NCBI GenBank assembly: GCA_013399015.1
Contig: VWZX01002867.1
Location: 1,101,368 to 1,165,367, forward strand
Direction: 5' to 3'
Source: Galbula dea
Taxonomy: Eukaryota > Chordata > Aves > Piciformes > Galbulidae
DNA length: 64,000 nt
Part shown: one piece after another, positions 34,601 to 47,282 of the stretch
Numbering within the stretch: position 1 is the first letter of the stretch
How the letters are laid out: the number at the start of each line of letters is the position of its first letter
Notes under the pieces: model-generated
Seen by the model: the letters and a program-made list of their open reading frames with translations, nothing else
Told to the model about the DNA's origin: nothing
Databases searched by the model: none
Translations under genes and position numbers: made by a program

Positions 34601-37600
34601 TGCAGCTCATCCTACCAGGATCAGCTAGTGCCTCATGGAGATGGGTGACCTTTTCATCATGCCTTAGCTGGTAAAAATCAAGGAATTTGCTGGAACTCAT
34701 CTCCCTTGTTCCTTTTCATCATGGTTTCCCTTGTAAGCAGATTTCTCCAGCATCAAACTTAGTAGCAGCAGCCAAGGAACACAAAGAGGTTACAAAGACT
34801 TTCAGGGGTGGCAAACAAATGATGGACCCAGTAGGAAAGGAGAAGTAGGGAGAAAAGAGCATTACAAATATTTTTGGGGACCACAAAGCTGAGAATGCTC
34901 CAAAATCTCTGCTTCTACTGTACTAAAAGTTCTGCCCAATTGGTCAGGGTATGATGCTAAATCCCAGGCCATGGGTGGTTTAGGTACTCATTATTTATTG
35001 TTCTATTTTGCAACTGAGGGGAAAAAAGGCAAAAAAAAAAAAGCTGAAATCTTTATCAGTTGCTGGAACTGTGCTATTTCCTCCCTTTAAACCTTTAAGC
35101 AATAGAGATAAAAATTGAGTGTTACTTGTGATACTGGGAGAAAGAATGCAATATTCTATCTGTTTCTGTCTGGAGGAGCCCCTACCATCTGCCCTTGCTT
35201 TCTGCCCTCTCAGCCCCAGGCATGGAGACACATCTCCTTAGGAGGGTGAAGGCCACTCAGTTTTAATGTGCAGTGCAACTTCTTGGCTTCCTCTTTGGGT
35301 TTGAGCAGATTTCTCTTGAGTTGCAAAAGTGACCAACATTTGGCTGTCAAGGGTCAGGGATGGGTTGGCCACTAGATGAGTGACAGACACTCTCTGAATC
35401 CCTCTGCCTTTCCAAGGGGAAGAGAAAGGGAACAAGGGAGAGAGACTGATGGGTTGGAAAAGAAAGCTAAAACTCTTATAAAAATAGTACAATGGAATGA
35501 AATATATGTAACTAGATACAAACCCAGTATTGAACCTAGCCCCCTGATAGCAATTCCATCACCATCACCACACTGATGCTGTGGCAGCACTGGGGAAATC
35601 CCAGACTGGACTCAATGGCAGACAGGAATTGGATTTAGAGCTGGATTTTGGAATTAGATTCAGGAACATATTGATTGGGATCCAAGACAGAACTGACAGA
35701 GTCCTCCTCAGATGCTGATCATTGATGAAGAGCTTGACCCTCATGATCCCTCAGCTTTATACTGAATATGATGTCCATAGGATGGAATCTCTTGTTGGTC
35801 AGATTAGGGTCACCTCTTCTGTCCCCTCCTCCCTGTAGGTGACACCTCTTACTCTGCATCTCCAACATGGGACACAAGATTTAGCAGTGACCTTGGTCTG
35901 CAGCCCAGCCCTTGGGACTAACTCTCCCCATGGAGTGTTCTCACTGCTAGCAGCAGCCACTGTCTGTAAACATGCTGTGAGCTGCAGAAAGTGCAGCTAC
36001 TGAGAAGAGACTGAGCTGAAAACTAAAACCACTGACCAGAATTAGATCTGTTCTAACCCAAACCAGGCCATTGCCACCACCACTCCTTCAAATCTTTGCT
36101 AACCATGAAAACCCACCCCAAAACAAGATGCCAGGCAAGATGATGCAGCACTTTCCAACTGGACTCCTTTGGCTACATCCTTAAGTCACGTTGAATGTTT
36201 CCCCTCTGCCCCTCGAGCTCTAAAACTCATCTTTCTTTGGTGGGGCAGTTAAACTGGGGACCCCTGGGAGAGAAGATAAAAGCAGATCTGTCTTCTGGGA
36301 GGCCAAAGATGCACAGCCCAGCACCAGCATCCCTGCTAGGAGGTGAGGGTTAGGAGAACACATGGAATTTCCAAATTTAGAGTGGAGGACCTAGCTTCCC
36401 ATAAACAAAGGATAAGTTTTAAATGGAGATGCTAGGAAGATAATGCCCCCTTCCCCCCACCCCTAGAAAAAAAGAAAGGGGGAAAAAAAAGGGAAAAAAA
36501 AGGGAAAAGTCTGCCTTTGTGACTAAATTCTGTTCTTTTGCAGCCAACCTTCAAATGGGCTGGTGGTGCAAGTGAACAAACGCTTCCTGTCTGTCCCGTC
36601 CTCGTGGGTGGTCGTGTTTTAAGATGAAATATACAGGCTGACAAATGCCTTTACAAAGGCCAGATTATAAACTGTAAACCTACTGTCAGCTGGGTAGGGG
36701 AAAAGAAAAAAAACCCCACCACCAAATGCCTCTTATACCATTTAAAGATTTAGTTTGGCTTCAACACTAAAGCACTTCATCTTGAAGGAGAAAGGAGCTT
36801 AGAGTTTATAAATTGTTGTTTGGGCTCTAGTAAGCTCTGGATAAGGGAATCTATCTGCTAGGAAACAAATGACCTTCCCAAAATTTAGGGAGCTCTGGGT
36901 ATTGTTACGAAGACAAAATGCCTTGGAAAAATGTCCCCAGAATACAAAGGGATCTGAGGCTGCTCCCTTACTCTTAACACACAGTTCCTACAGCTGCAAA
37001 GGGCAAATCTTACAGTTCCAGCCTTTCAAAAAGGGTGGAAAAAAGTTCAACATATCAGGGTAATAAAATAGAAGCTGTTTAGATTGTCTCCCTCTGCCTA
37101 AATCAACTCTAGACTCGCTCTGGTTGTTGAATGCAGGCTGAAAATCCACATTATCTTGGCCAAACCTCATAGTTTTCAGACCAAAACTCATAGTCTCCAA
37201 ATCACCTCCACTCTCCCAAGTGGGGATCACCAAGAAAAGGTTTGTGGCAAACAATGTGGTTGATGGTGATATGGCTACTACCTTCAGCCTTTTGAATGCT
37301 CCACTTCTGAAGTGGAGGAAAAAAGGAACTCCAGAGGTGATGGAAAGCAATGGGGATTGCACATCCTTGCCTCCACAAAGTGGAATCTTGCAGCTCCTTC
37401 ATGCATTCCTGCTCATGCAGATCTCCAGGGGAGCACCCAACAGCAGTGTTTCCAACCCACTCAGAGCTTGGAAGGGCACCAGGAAGCTTTGAGCTTTTGC
37501 TCTGCAGATCCCACCCATAGCCTCCCTTTCCTCAGAGGGTTTTGTTTGCAACCTGCTGTAAGGTTGAAGGGGATGGACAAAGAGATGAGTATTTATGTTA

Positions 37601-37654
37601 AAATGAAACTTAAGAGTTTTGATTTTATTATTATTTTTGCACATTCTGATTTGA
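34601..37654. other. Unique non-coding DNA
   Basis: About 3 kb without recognisable mobile elements. Contains A-rich runs near 35022-35042 and a G/A-rich run at about 36465-36508. A candidate conserved element at about 36.53-36.70 kb is listed separately. No exon is supported. Confidence 0.45.
36530..36700. other. Candidate conserved regulatory element
   Basis: CpG-bearing block (AACGCTTCC, GTCCCGTCCTCGTGGG, GTCGTG) next to a 14-bp inverted repeat GCCTTT-AC-AAAGGC at 36647-36660 that includes a SOX/TCF-like ACAAAGG. Composition differs from the flanks. Only an alignment to other birds can confirm constraint. Confidence 0.3.
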
Positions 37655-37716
37655 ATTGGTGGGTTTTGAGAAGGACTTGATGGTCTTAGAGGCCTTTTCC
37701 AACCTTAGTGATTCTC
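37655..37716 (+). mobile_element. CR1 LINE 3' tip
   Basis: About 60 bp of plus-strand CR1: AGGACTTGATGGTCTTAGAG, GCCTTTTCCAACCTTAGTGA and TTCTCC. Only the terminal part survives. Confidence 0.8.
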
Positions 37717-37809
37717 CCCTTCTGGGATCTGAGCTGTCCATAGGATCTGGGGGCAGCAGAACACATTGACTTTACAAACCTCTCCAGGGCCACAAACAAA
37801 CAAACCAAC

Positions 37810-38226
37810 AATCTCTGCTATAAGGACAGGCTGTCAGATTTGGAGTTGTTCAGCCTGGAGAAAAGAAGACTCCAGGGAGACTTTCTTGCAGCCTTTCAAT
37901 ACTTAAAGGGCCTATAAGAAAGATGGAGACACACTTTTATCAGGACTTGTCGTGACAGAACCAGGGCTGGTGGTTTGAAACCAAATGAGGAGATTTAGAC
38001 TAGAGAGAAGGAAGAAATGCTTTAGAGTGAGGGTGGTGAGAGCCTGGCCCAGGTTGCCCAGAGAGGTGGGAGATGTCCCATCCCTGGAACCATCCCAGAT
38101 CAGGTTGTTTGGAGCTGTGAGCAACCTGATCTAGCTGTAGATGTCCCTGCTGACTGCAGAGGGGTTGGACTACATGCTTTGAAAGGTCCCTTCCCACCCA
38201 AACCATTTGATGATTCTGTTATTCTA
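37810..38226 (+). mobile_element. CR1 LINE 3' fragment, dominant local type, long
   Basis: About 415 bp of plus-strand CR1: GGAGTTGTTCAGCCTGGAGA, CTTGCAGCCTTTCAATACTT, GGTTGCCCAGAGAGGTGGGA, GATGTCCCATCCCTGGAACC, TGATCTAGCTGTAGATGTCC, and the end CCAAACCATTTGATGATTCT. It is 5'-truncated. Confidence 0.94.
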
Positions 38227-39011
38227 TAATACCAAAGACTACCTGCATTTGGCAACAGAAAATAAACATCATACTGAATGTGAAAGACAGCAGGTGTGAG
38301 GAAGATAGGAATAGGTTTGAAAAGGAAGGGAAGTTGCATGAATTAGATGTCACAGAGAAGAAACACCCAAAAAGAGACATGAGACAGTCAAACAGTCTGC
38401 TGAGAGGATGCGAGGGTGCAGGATCTCTGAGGAGAACAGCAGTGAAGACATGAGCTAAGCAGAGTCAAGAGAAACAGATCTAACAGTCTAGATGGACAAG
38501 GCAGGAGAAACACTAGAGAAATCACATGAGGAGAATTGGGGCCTTTCAGACAAGCCTGGGTGAAGAAACCTTAAAAAAGAGGTTGTGTCTGCATGCTGCC
38601 AACAGCATCCCTGCTGTGCATGGTGGCAACAGCTCCCTCCTTCAAAGGGGAGCATGCAACCTCAAAGCATTTGGGGCTTTGTCAGGGTTCCAGCATTCTG
38701 CTCACTGGCCCTGTATTATTTTGGTCCTCAAGCAATCTGCTTTTGGTATGTCATTAACTTATCAGCTAAGCCTCTATTTATCTGCATGCCCCAAGATCTG
38801 AAGTTGTGATGTTTATTCCCACCGCTCTGGGGGTGGAGGGAGATCCTCTGTGAAGATTTTCCAGTAATTTCTTTTTTCTTCCCTTTTTTTTTCTTCACAG
38901 AAGTATTTGATGCAGCTGCACAACTGTCATCTGGTCTCTGGGTAAGAGAGGAGGGACAGTTGATAGCCCAAGTCCCAGCAGGAATCATGTTCAAGCATTA
39001 AAATAATCTGA
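38227..39011. other. Unique non-coding DNA
   Basis: No gene or repeat is recognised between two plus-strand CR1 copies. Confidence 0.45.
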
Positions 39012-39112
39012 TGGGCTCTGATCTAGTTAAAGATGTCCCTGCTCACTGCAAGAGGGTTAGTCTAGGTGATCTTGAAAGGACCCTTCCCACCAATTCATTC
39101 TTTGATTCTCTG
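39012..39112 (+). mobile_element. CR1 LINE 3' tip, dominant local type
   Basis: About 100 bp of plus-strand CR1: TGATCTAGTTAAAGATGTCC, CTGCTCACTGCAAGAGGGTT, AGGTGATCTTGAAAGGACCC and a degraded tail TTCTTTGATTCTCT. Confidence 0.88.
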
Positions 39113-39245
39113 AAAAGCTGCAGAAGAACCTTTCCAAGAAGATATTTGGCATATTAGTCCTGCCCTGACTTTCTCCATGGTGCTCCAGTAGACTGCTGGC
39201 ATGTACACAAATCCTCTCTGGGCTGTGCTTTTCACATCCTACAGT

Positions 39246-39295
39246 CATCAAGATATCCAATGAAATCATCAAGATATCCAATCAAATCATCAAGA
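39246..39295. repeat. 20-bp tandem repeat, 2.5 copies
   Basis: The unit AAATCATCAAGATATCCAAT is repeated with one change (G or C at the following base). Small, recent-looking local duplication. Confidence 0.85.
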
Positions 39296-40439
39296 ACTTC
39301 TCTTGAAGACCAATTTTATTTCTGCATAGACCATGGCAGGATTTGTGTTCCCTTCCCAAACTTCTAATAAAGATTTCATAGCTAAATGACAGGAAAACTG
39401 GCCAACAGTCTGACCTGTGTCAGTCTGACCTTGGTCCTCCTTGCACTCTTGCTGGAGCTCCAGCTCTGTAGGTGAGGATCTACCTATGCCTGGTGAGCAA
39501 AACTTGTGCCTCAAACACTGTTGGTAACAAACCAGAGCTGAAAGGTCCTTTTTTAATGGAGGGAGGTATCAATGTAAAAGTTATATTAAAACCTAACCCC
39601 ACTTTCCTGGAACAATTAGTTTATATTGTGTGAAGCATGAAGGGAAGATGATCCTGACCATGATGACCAGTGTGGTGGGTTTTAATGGAGGTGTATTGCT
39701 TTAGGGTGGCTGTGGGGTAGTGCCTGCTTTCTTTGCCTTTGTTAGACTCAAGTGATCACTCTCAGGATGGGATGGAGTAACTGAGATTGATTATGTGTCC
39801 ACTGCATGCTGCCTTTGAGGCACAAAAGGTTGATAAATGCATGACTTCTCCTACTTTGAGATTCAGCCCTGTAGCTGCTGGTGGTGTCCCCAACTCCCAA
39901 GTTCTGCTAGGAACAGTCAGATGCTTCTGTTGATGTCCCAGGACTCCACAGAGGTGAAGGCAAATCCTTTGCTGGTGGAAAACAGATCCAGCAGCACTAA
40001 AGACAGGCAGTAGTGTGCAGCAGCTGAGGATTCCCAGCATTTCCCCAAGTCCTCCAAGAAAGAATCTGCAGGAAGAAAACCAAGTAAAAAAAGAAAAAGA
40101 ATTCTCATCTCCAAAACATTCCTCCAACTGCACCCATGACTTTATCTGTTTTCTTTCTGCAAGGGCTAGAGTGTTCTTTATGAGCTATCACTGCCACAAA
40201 GTGCTCTGGAATATAAATCTGGGCTGAGACATGGAAATATTTAGCATTTCACAGCAGCTTGCTCAAAATCCGTCTCTTCTGCAGCCTCCTTGGGATTGCT
40301 TATCCAGACACAGAGCACAGAAGAGCTTTGCAGCTCTGAGGAGCTCAATTTCTGCAGCATGCTGAGTGTGGCACCCCCCAGGCTGTCACAGGCTGGAGAC
40401 AGGGGATGGGGGCAAGAAGCCAGAAGCTTAGTTTAGTCA

Positions 40440-40900
40440 CCTTCTGAAAGGAGTGGAGCTAGTGAGAGCAACCAGCTGACGGGCGAGAGCTTGTTTTTCT
40501 CTTTCTAAAGGCAGCCTGACACCCAGGGGAGGAAGATGTAAATGTGGAGAGCAGGTTGATGGGGCTGAAGCAGGAGGAAGCCCTTCAGCTCTGATTTATC
40601 CATGCCTTCTGAGAGGGAAGGGTTGATACCAGCCGGCCGTGAGCGCTCCACACTTCACAGGATCGGGCCGAGGAGTAAATGGGGAGTTCATCCAGAGATA
40701 GCTAGGAAATCCAGAGGAGAAAGCTGCCAACCCTGTTCCTGAAGCCAACAGTTCACTAATTTTAATCAACAGCTGGATATTTTTATAGGGAGTGAAGGGA
40801 TGGAAGGGTATTATGACAGAACAAGGGAGGTGGGATTAGACTAATCTAACCAGGGCCAAGTGGGCTCTTCCTGCTCAGCCATGTGGAGTGTCATGGCTGT
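40440..40900. other. Candidate conserved regulatory element
   Basis: Several CpGs in a CpG-poor region (CTGACGGGCGAGAGC, AGCCGGCCGTGAGCGCTCC, GATCGGGCCGAGG), followed by an AT-rich part with TAATTTTAATCAACAGCTGG. No repeat similarity. The mix of retained CpGs and TAAT/E-box words suggests a conserved element, unverified. Confidence 0.3.
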
Positions 40901-41111
40901 GTGATTTAGACTACTGCACGCTCACCAACACTGATAAGGAGGACAATTATGGGGAATACACAACCCTTTTGTGAAGCCCTTAGCCAGCAGAGAAGGCTGG
41001 GTACCATGGATGTCAGCTGGGGATTGTCTCCAGCTCCAAATTAGAGTGGTCTCCAAACCAGGGGCAAGGTTGTGTTGAGGAGTGTGTCCTGGGGCTCTTG
41101 TGATGCACGCA

Positions 41112-41430
41112 AAGAATCACAGAATCATGAAGGTTGGAAGAGACCTCAAAGATCATCAAGTCCAACTATCAACCTATCACCCCCATGCTGCTAAACCGTG
41201 TCCCTAAGGACCACATCTACATGCTTTTTAAACCCCTCCAGGGATGGTGACTCCACCACTGCCCTGGGCAGCCTGGGCCAATGCCTAACACCTCTTTTAG
41301 GGAAGAAATTCTTCCTAATATCCAATCTAAACCTCCCCTGGTGCAACTTGAGGCCAAGTCCTCTTGTCTTCTCACTGGTAACCCATGAAAAGAGACCAAC
41401 CCCTATCTTGCTACCACCTCCAGTAAGAGA
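41112..41430 (-). mobile_element. CR1 LINE 3' fragment
   Basis: Minus-strand copy of about 320 bp: AATCACAGAATCATGAAGGT, AGATCATCAAGTCCAACTAT, AGGGATGGTGACTCCACCAC, TTCTTCCTAATATCCAATCT, CTTGAGGCCAAGTCCTCTTG. Subfamily as at 1.6 and 7.3 kb, but it extends further 5'. Confidence 0.93.
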
Positions 41431-42629
41431 ACCTGGCACTCCTCCAGCTCTCATCTGGAAGTCACCCTTGTCCTATCCCTTGCAAAAGCTCAAGAAAACC
41501 TTTCTGATGAGCTCCAGCATCGCGCCAGTAAATGACGGTGGTTGGCAACAACATTACCCACCTCTCTGCGGACACTTTCTCTGTATTATGCCTCTGTTGA
41601 GTCCCTCAAGGGCAGTTTCTCTGGTGCTAATTGTCCCATTTCCCAGTAACTTCTGGTTCTCTCCATGTCCTTCCTCACCTTCCGCTTACTCATAGCCAGG
41701 CGAGACTCCTGCCAGACAGTCGCTACCTGAAGGTGACCCAGGGGGGGCAGCGCAGAATGGGCAATGTGACATCATGCAGCCCCGGTTCAATCAAATACTC
41801 CTGGTTGGAAGCATGGGAAGAAATATTCAGAGCCAGATTTTTCCCTTTGGTTGTTTTTGGTGTTGGTTTTTTTTTGAATAACTCCCTGATTGGCTGAGAG
41901 CAGCTTGTGTTGTTGTTTATTTGTGTAGCTTTTCATCTGAACGAGGATGTACGGAAACAATTACCCCATGGCTCATTCACAAGAGCAACCCAAGCTTTTC
42001 CTGTCAGTGCAGGGGTTGGACTCAGCCACTGAAAATTATCTAGCTTTGCAGAAGTCATGGGGGTTTTTTACTCATTTTTTTTTAAATACATATTGTACAA
42101 TAGGAATTTTTTTTCCCCCTGCTAAATAATGCTTGGGGTTTTGCACCAGGTGGCTGGAAATGTCCCACGGTTTCTCCTTCTTGGCACTCGATGGTCCAAA
42201 CCCTTTTAGAAAATACACATTTTTACAGGAGGGCAGAGAGAGGTCAAGATGCACTGACTAATTCAAGATTTCCTCCACTAGTTTCCATAACAAATAATCA
42301 TTTTTTTTCTTTATTTAGCTGTACTCACTGGTAGGTTTTCATTTGCATCAAAGCTTTGTTCTGCTCTCATTTGGGTTGCCTCCAGAGACCAAACAACATC
42401 ACAGGCTACTCCCGGCATATCCTCCAGAGAAATGGGTCAAATTCAGAGCTACAAGTTGCCTCCCACATGTAAACCTTTGCAATATGGACCCTGGAGGACT
42501 GCTCAGGGTGAATCTGAGAGAGGTCTTTGAGTTGTTTTGTTCTACCAGTTGGATTTGGTCTAATCCAGGTGGATGGGGCAGCCGTGCAGTTTTTGAGTTA
42601 GCATCTACTCTTAAGACCTTTCATCTTTA
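41431..42629. other. Unique non-coding DNA, candidate conserved element
   Basis: The part from 41520 to 42250 carries about a dozen CpGs spread over 700 bp (for example CATCGCGCCAG, CGCTACC, AACGAGGATGTACGG, CTCGATGG) in a window where CpG is otherwise scarce. It has no repeat similarity and no long open frame. It looks like conserved non-coding DNA rather than an exon. Confidence 0.35.
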
Positions 42630-43010
42630 GATTCATAGAATGGTTTGTATTGGAAGGAACCTTTCAAGGTCACCTAGTCCAACTCCTCTGCAGTCAACTG
42701 GAACATCTCCAACTAGATCAGGTTGCTCAGAGCCCCAGAAAACCTGACCTGGAATGGTTCCAGGGATGAGATACCTATCTACAACCTCTCTGGGCAACCT
42801 GGGCCAGGGTCTCACCACCCACAACATAATTTCTTCCTTCTCTCCAGTCTAGATCTCCTTCTTTCAGTTTAAACTCATCACCCCTTGCCCTGTCACAACA
42901 GGTCCTGCTCAAAAGTCTGTCCCCATCTTGCTTACAGGTCCCTTTAAGCATTGAAAGACCACAATAAGCTCTCCCTGGAGCCTTCTTGTCTCCAAGCTGA
43001 ACAATTTCAG
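42630..43010 (-). mobile_element. CR1 LINE 3' fragment, dominant local type, long
   Basis: Minus-strand copy of about 380 bp: AGATTCATAGAATGGTTTGT, CTAGATCAGGTTGCTCAGAG, CACCCCTTGCCCTGTCACAA, CTGCTCAAAAGTCTGTCCCC, AATAAGCTCTCCCTGGAGCC. It is lost near CAAGCTGAACAATTTC. Confidence 0.94.
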
Positions 43011-46000
43011 AAGCTGGTTGAAATTTCACCTCCTTGGGTGACATCCTTCCATCTCTCACTCCAGTTTGTTTTAATATTTGGGGAATTTCAATCCTAATAA
43101 CTCAGGAAATGGCTCTTCAAACTCACCTCAGAGAACCATGGCTAGTTCTCCTGTGCAAAACCCTAGACTGGCTATGCCGTGGAAGTGATCAGGGATTTGG
43201 CAGGCACTGGCTTTCCTAAGGGCTCTTTGCCCTTTTCCTGTCCCTGCCAAGAGCTGCCCCAGCAGAACAAGGAGATAAACAGCTGAAAAATGGTGTTTTG
43301 CATGGGAGATCTGCTTGGCTTTGACAGCTAACTTCCCTGGAGATACTGGTTTCTGCTGGGTGGGCTCCAGCTGGGATCACAGGGGCTTGGATGGGGCTTT
43401 CCAAGAGACAGAGGACATGTGCCTGAAACTCAAGAGTGAGGAGAGTGTCTCTTGGCCCTTGGGTGGCCCTAAGCACCTTGGAAAGGAGATGGCCTGGCTG
43501 GTATGGGAAAGGTATAAGAAAAAAGAGGAGTTGCATTAGAAGGAGATACAGAGGAGACAGCAAATGGGTAGACAAAAAAATAAAGGGAAAAAAAAAAGAG
43601 GTTTTAAATTTGACTGAATACTAAAGAGGAGATGAGATATTGGGTAACAACAGCCAATATTAAAAAAAAACCAAATAGAAATCCAGAATTGGAATGAAGT
43701 TTCTGCTCCAGAAGCCCAGCATCTTTTGCTGGAAAACTCTTGAATGTAAAATTTATCAGTGAACAGCAGACTGGGGACAAAGCCATATCCTCTCCTTCTC
43801 CAGTGCCATCATCACCAGGCTACTCTCTTGGCTTGGTGCGTGCCCCTCATGTAGAATCCTCTAGGATCTCTGCTGATCCATCCCAGCCACTGTCTTGTTT
43901 TGAGGGGTCCAACCATGCCCATGGACCTTTCTGAGATCCTCTGATAGTAGACAAATGGTAACAGGGTTGGTACCCAGAATCTATTGATGAAAGTGGTGCT
44001 GTTGGGTGAAATCACATTTCCAACCTGGAGATCTCCACCCTGGCTTCACCTTAGCTAAGATGCCCCATCCTTGGTGCTTCCCAAACTATGGGCTGACAGT
44101 ATTCAGCCATGCAGGCTGCACTGACATTCATCTGATGCACAGAGACATCTGTTTATCATATGTTGCACGTCTGAGAAGCAACTTTAGTCTTCATCCCAAG
44201 GCTCGCTTCAAGATCCCGATGAATGGAAGAGGCTGGCAGGTCCTGTGCCACAGCTTTTAAATCAATGTCATGGAAACCCTGCTGGGTTAATCCTGCACCT
44301 CTGAATGCAGCTAAAAAGCAACACTGCAAGGTCAGGCTTGTACAAATTGATGGATTTTTATTCCTTTAACCTTAGAAGTGTTGTAGAGAGGCTAACAGCA
44401 GCAAGACTTGCTGCTTTCTCCTGCACAAGCAAAGAGCCAGCAGATATTTTCCTTTTTTTCCTGATATGTGCATAAATAGAACATTATATGATACATGTTT
44501 GTTTTTAAATGAGATATTTAAATCAGCAAAAGACTACAGAAAGTTGTTGCTTCTTTTCATGTCTATCTTATTCCTCATTTCTCTTGTGCATTAATTTGAT
44601 AAGGAAGAGAAGGATGCTGGTTCCATAAATCAGGGAGATAATGAAGAATATCCCTCCTGCCTTTTGCATGTGTTCTGCTAACATGTTAAATAGTTCTAAC
44701 CAAAAAAATGTATCTCTCTCTTTAAAGATATCTCAGAGCATTTTGTAGCTGAGGAAGGCATGGATGTTGCAGTAGCAAATTAGCATGAACTTGCAGAAAA
44801 AAGACTCTGCAATTCCTAGACTTTTCTTGTCTTCCTCCTAGGAGAAAGATTTTGCAGTGTTCCTGTGACTCAGAAGTAACAATCTCTTATCAAAGCTCTT
44901 TAGTGCCTTTCCACTATCATCAAGACATATAAACAAAGGATAAGGAAGCTAATTCTTTGTGTGGATAACTTTCTGCAGGAAAATGCAGCCTGTAAAACAG
45001 CCTCAGGCAGAAGATCATTGCTATCAGCTTGAAGCCAAGGAGTGTATTTTATTGATGGAATTCAGCACTGTAGGCATTCCTGTTTCTTTCTTTGACAATA
45101 TTTTGTCTTTCCCATATCCTATTACTTAGTTCTGCTCAAGAGTAAACATTGGCTAGATGCAAGAACCTGCTGGAAGCAGTTTGGGTTTTCACTTGGAGTC
45201 CTGTGGCTTCTTTTTTCCCTCTCCTTAAACCTGAGAACTTCTCTGCAATAATAATTGTGAGCTTCTATTATTTATATATCTATTACATAGATTTCTTCTG
45301 TTATTTACTATCCAATGTCAAAGCCAGTAAAGATGTTTCAGAGAACTCCTTCTCCCCCTGAGAAGCAAGCAGTGCTGCCATTGTGCCACTTTGTGATGCA
45401 TTTCCAAAGCCATTGGAAAGCAAGAGTTTGGGTCTTGGTCCTTGCTTGAGTGCAGGATACCACCAGGCAGCTCTCTGGTAGGACCTACCTTGAGTGACAG
45501 GAGCCTGCTGAAGTCCTACCAGCAAGCTTAGCCTCAACTTTGGAGAAAAAGAAAACACAGTCCAGAAGGTTGTGTATCCTGCAGGCAAGGACATGCCAGC
45601 TGGCTCATCTCTGCTCTTCTCACCATGCACACATCAGTTTCTCCCTGCTTGCTTCTGCCTGGAGCTCTGTCCTGCCTTTTTCTCCTCCTGAACTTGGTTG
45701 TTTCACCTTTCTCCCTTGTTCTTTCGTGAGGTTTATGTACTCCATCAGTACCAACTGAGCAGTGCCAGGGTTTTAGCTGGAGCTCCTTCTGCTGGTAGGA
45801 TGACCTTTTTGCACAGAAAAACTCCTCTGCAAAGCCAGACAAGAGATCTCTCCTTGCATTTTCCCTCCCCTTTCTCTTTTCATATACTTCTTCCCAAGAC
45901 AGGTACAACCTTAATAACTATAGATAGGCTAAGCATTGAGATTGGCATGTCCCTGCCACCCATAGCCTGTTATTGCAGTGAGATGTATTCAAGTTCCATG

Positions 46001-47094
46001 GCTCACTTTAAAGCTGGCTGAATCCTAAAGGGATCTTCTATCATCTTCACTGGTTTTGGTATTGAGCCCAACATCACACATGGAAATGATGGAGTCCAGA
46101 GCTGTGACAAGTCATGCTTTGAGTTTCTTGCCCATTATTTCAGAATCAGCTTTATCTCTCTTGTTTTGTTGGATGATCACTCCTTCTCCTACCAGATACT
46201 TTAGTCAATGACTTCAGCCTGGGCAACACTTGGAGAGATACAAATTCCTGGCAGCCTCATTTCTTAATATATCTGCCCAGTTATGCTTAGGGATGTAGAC
46301 ATTCCTGAGCATCTTAGGCACCAGTGATGTCTGAGAGAAGACCAATTCACATCAGACACCATCCAGCTGCCAGCAATACTATAAACTTGTGATTAAATTG
46401 CTGAATTTCTATATTAACTAGCCAAAAGCCCAGTTCCTTAGCTAGAGAAACCCAGCAAAATCCTTTCCCTTCCAAGCCTCTGTGCAATTAGCTTTGGCTG
46501 AGGATGCCCTCTGGTTAATTTAGGATGAGCCACTATGGGATGCCATTGTGTTGCTGAGTTCAGAAAGCAATGTTTAAGTCATAAGAGACTTGGTGAAAGT
46601 GAGTGCACAATGAGCTTTTCTCAACCTGAACTGGTGCAGGATCCTCCCTGATGCATTTATGCAGAAAGCAGATGTTCTGTAAACACCTATTTTTGCTTTA
46701 GAAAACTGGGAATGTTCCTGTAGTGCTCAATGGCTTAATAAATTGTTTAGGTTTTTTTTTCTCCCTCTTTATTCAAGGAATCCTTCCTTTCCCTTTCCAC
46801 AATACTGCTAGTAAAATACTTTCTTAACTCAACTCAATGCAATCCAAAACCTAAGAAAAATTATTTTTCATCTTTAAAAAGCTCAAAGAAATCAACTCCT
46901 CAAAGTCCTGGATCTTTTAGAGTGAAAGGAAAGAATAGGAGTAAAGAGAAGCTAAACCATGGAGTAATCTCCCAGAAATGAAGCCACAGGTCCAGTGAGG
47001 TTGTATCTGGGTGATCCAACATGATTGTCTCCTGGTTTTCTAGGAAAAGAAAGAGAATGCTGGTCCAATGGTCTGCCTGGTGTGGATGGGAGCA
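43011..47094. other. Unique non-coding DNA, CR1-free for 4 kb
   Basis: Long repeat-poor stretch, AT-rich from about 44.3 to 46.9 kb. I see no exon, RNA gene or known repeat. A-rich runs occur near 43560-43600 and 43660. Confidence 0.45.
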
Positions 47095-47282
47095 TGATCA
47101 GAAACTAATGGAACAGGTTGCTCAGAGAAATTATGGCTGCTCCACCCCTGGAGGTGTTCAAGGTCAGGTTGGATGTGGCCCGGGGCAACGTGCTCTAATA
47201 AGTGGCACCCCTGCCCATGGCAGGTGGGTTGGGACTAGATGATCTTTCAGGTCTCTTCTAACCCAGCCCATTCTCTGATTCT
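47095..47282 (+). mobile_element. CR1 LINE 3' fragment
   Basis: About 190 bp of plus-strand CR1: AACAGGTTGCTCAGAGAAAT, TCCACCCCTGGAGGTGTTCA, AGGTCAGGTTGGATGTGGCC, CCCCTGCCCATGGCAGGTGG, ending TTCTCTGATTCT. Same subfamily as the short copy at 11.4 kb. Confidence 0.9.

Larger units (their letters stand above)
39113..41111. other. Unique non-coding DNA with candidate conserved part
   Basis: Holds a short 20-bp tandem repeat (39246-39295) and a CpG-bearing block at 40.44-40.90 kb, both listed separately. No gene is recognised. Confidence 0.45.

Noticed and set aside
41198..41695. 165-codon plus-strand frame beginning in CR1
   Set aside because: The first half is antisense CR1 and the rest shows no domain. 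No splice or start context.
41780..41800. GGTTCAATC resembling a tRNA T-arm
   Set aside because: No matching acceptor or anticodon arms can be folded around it.
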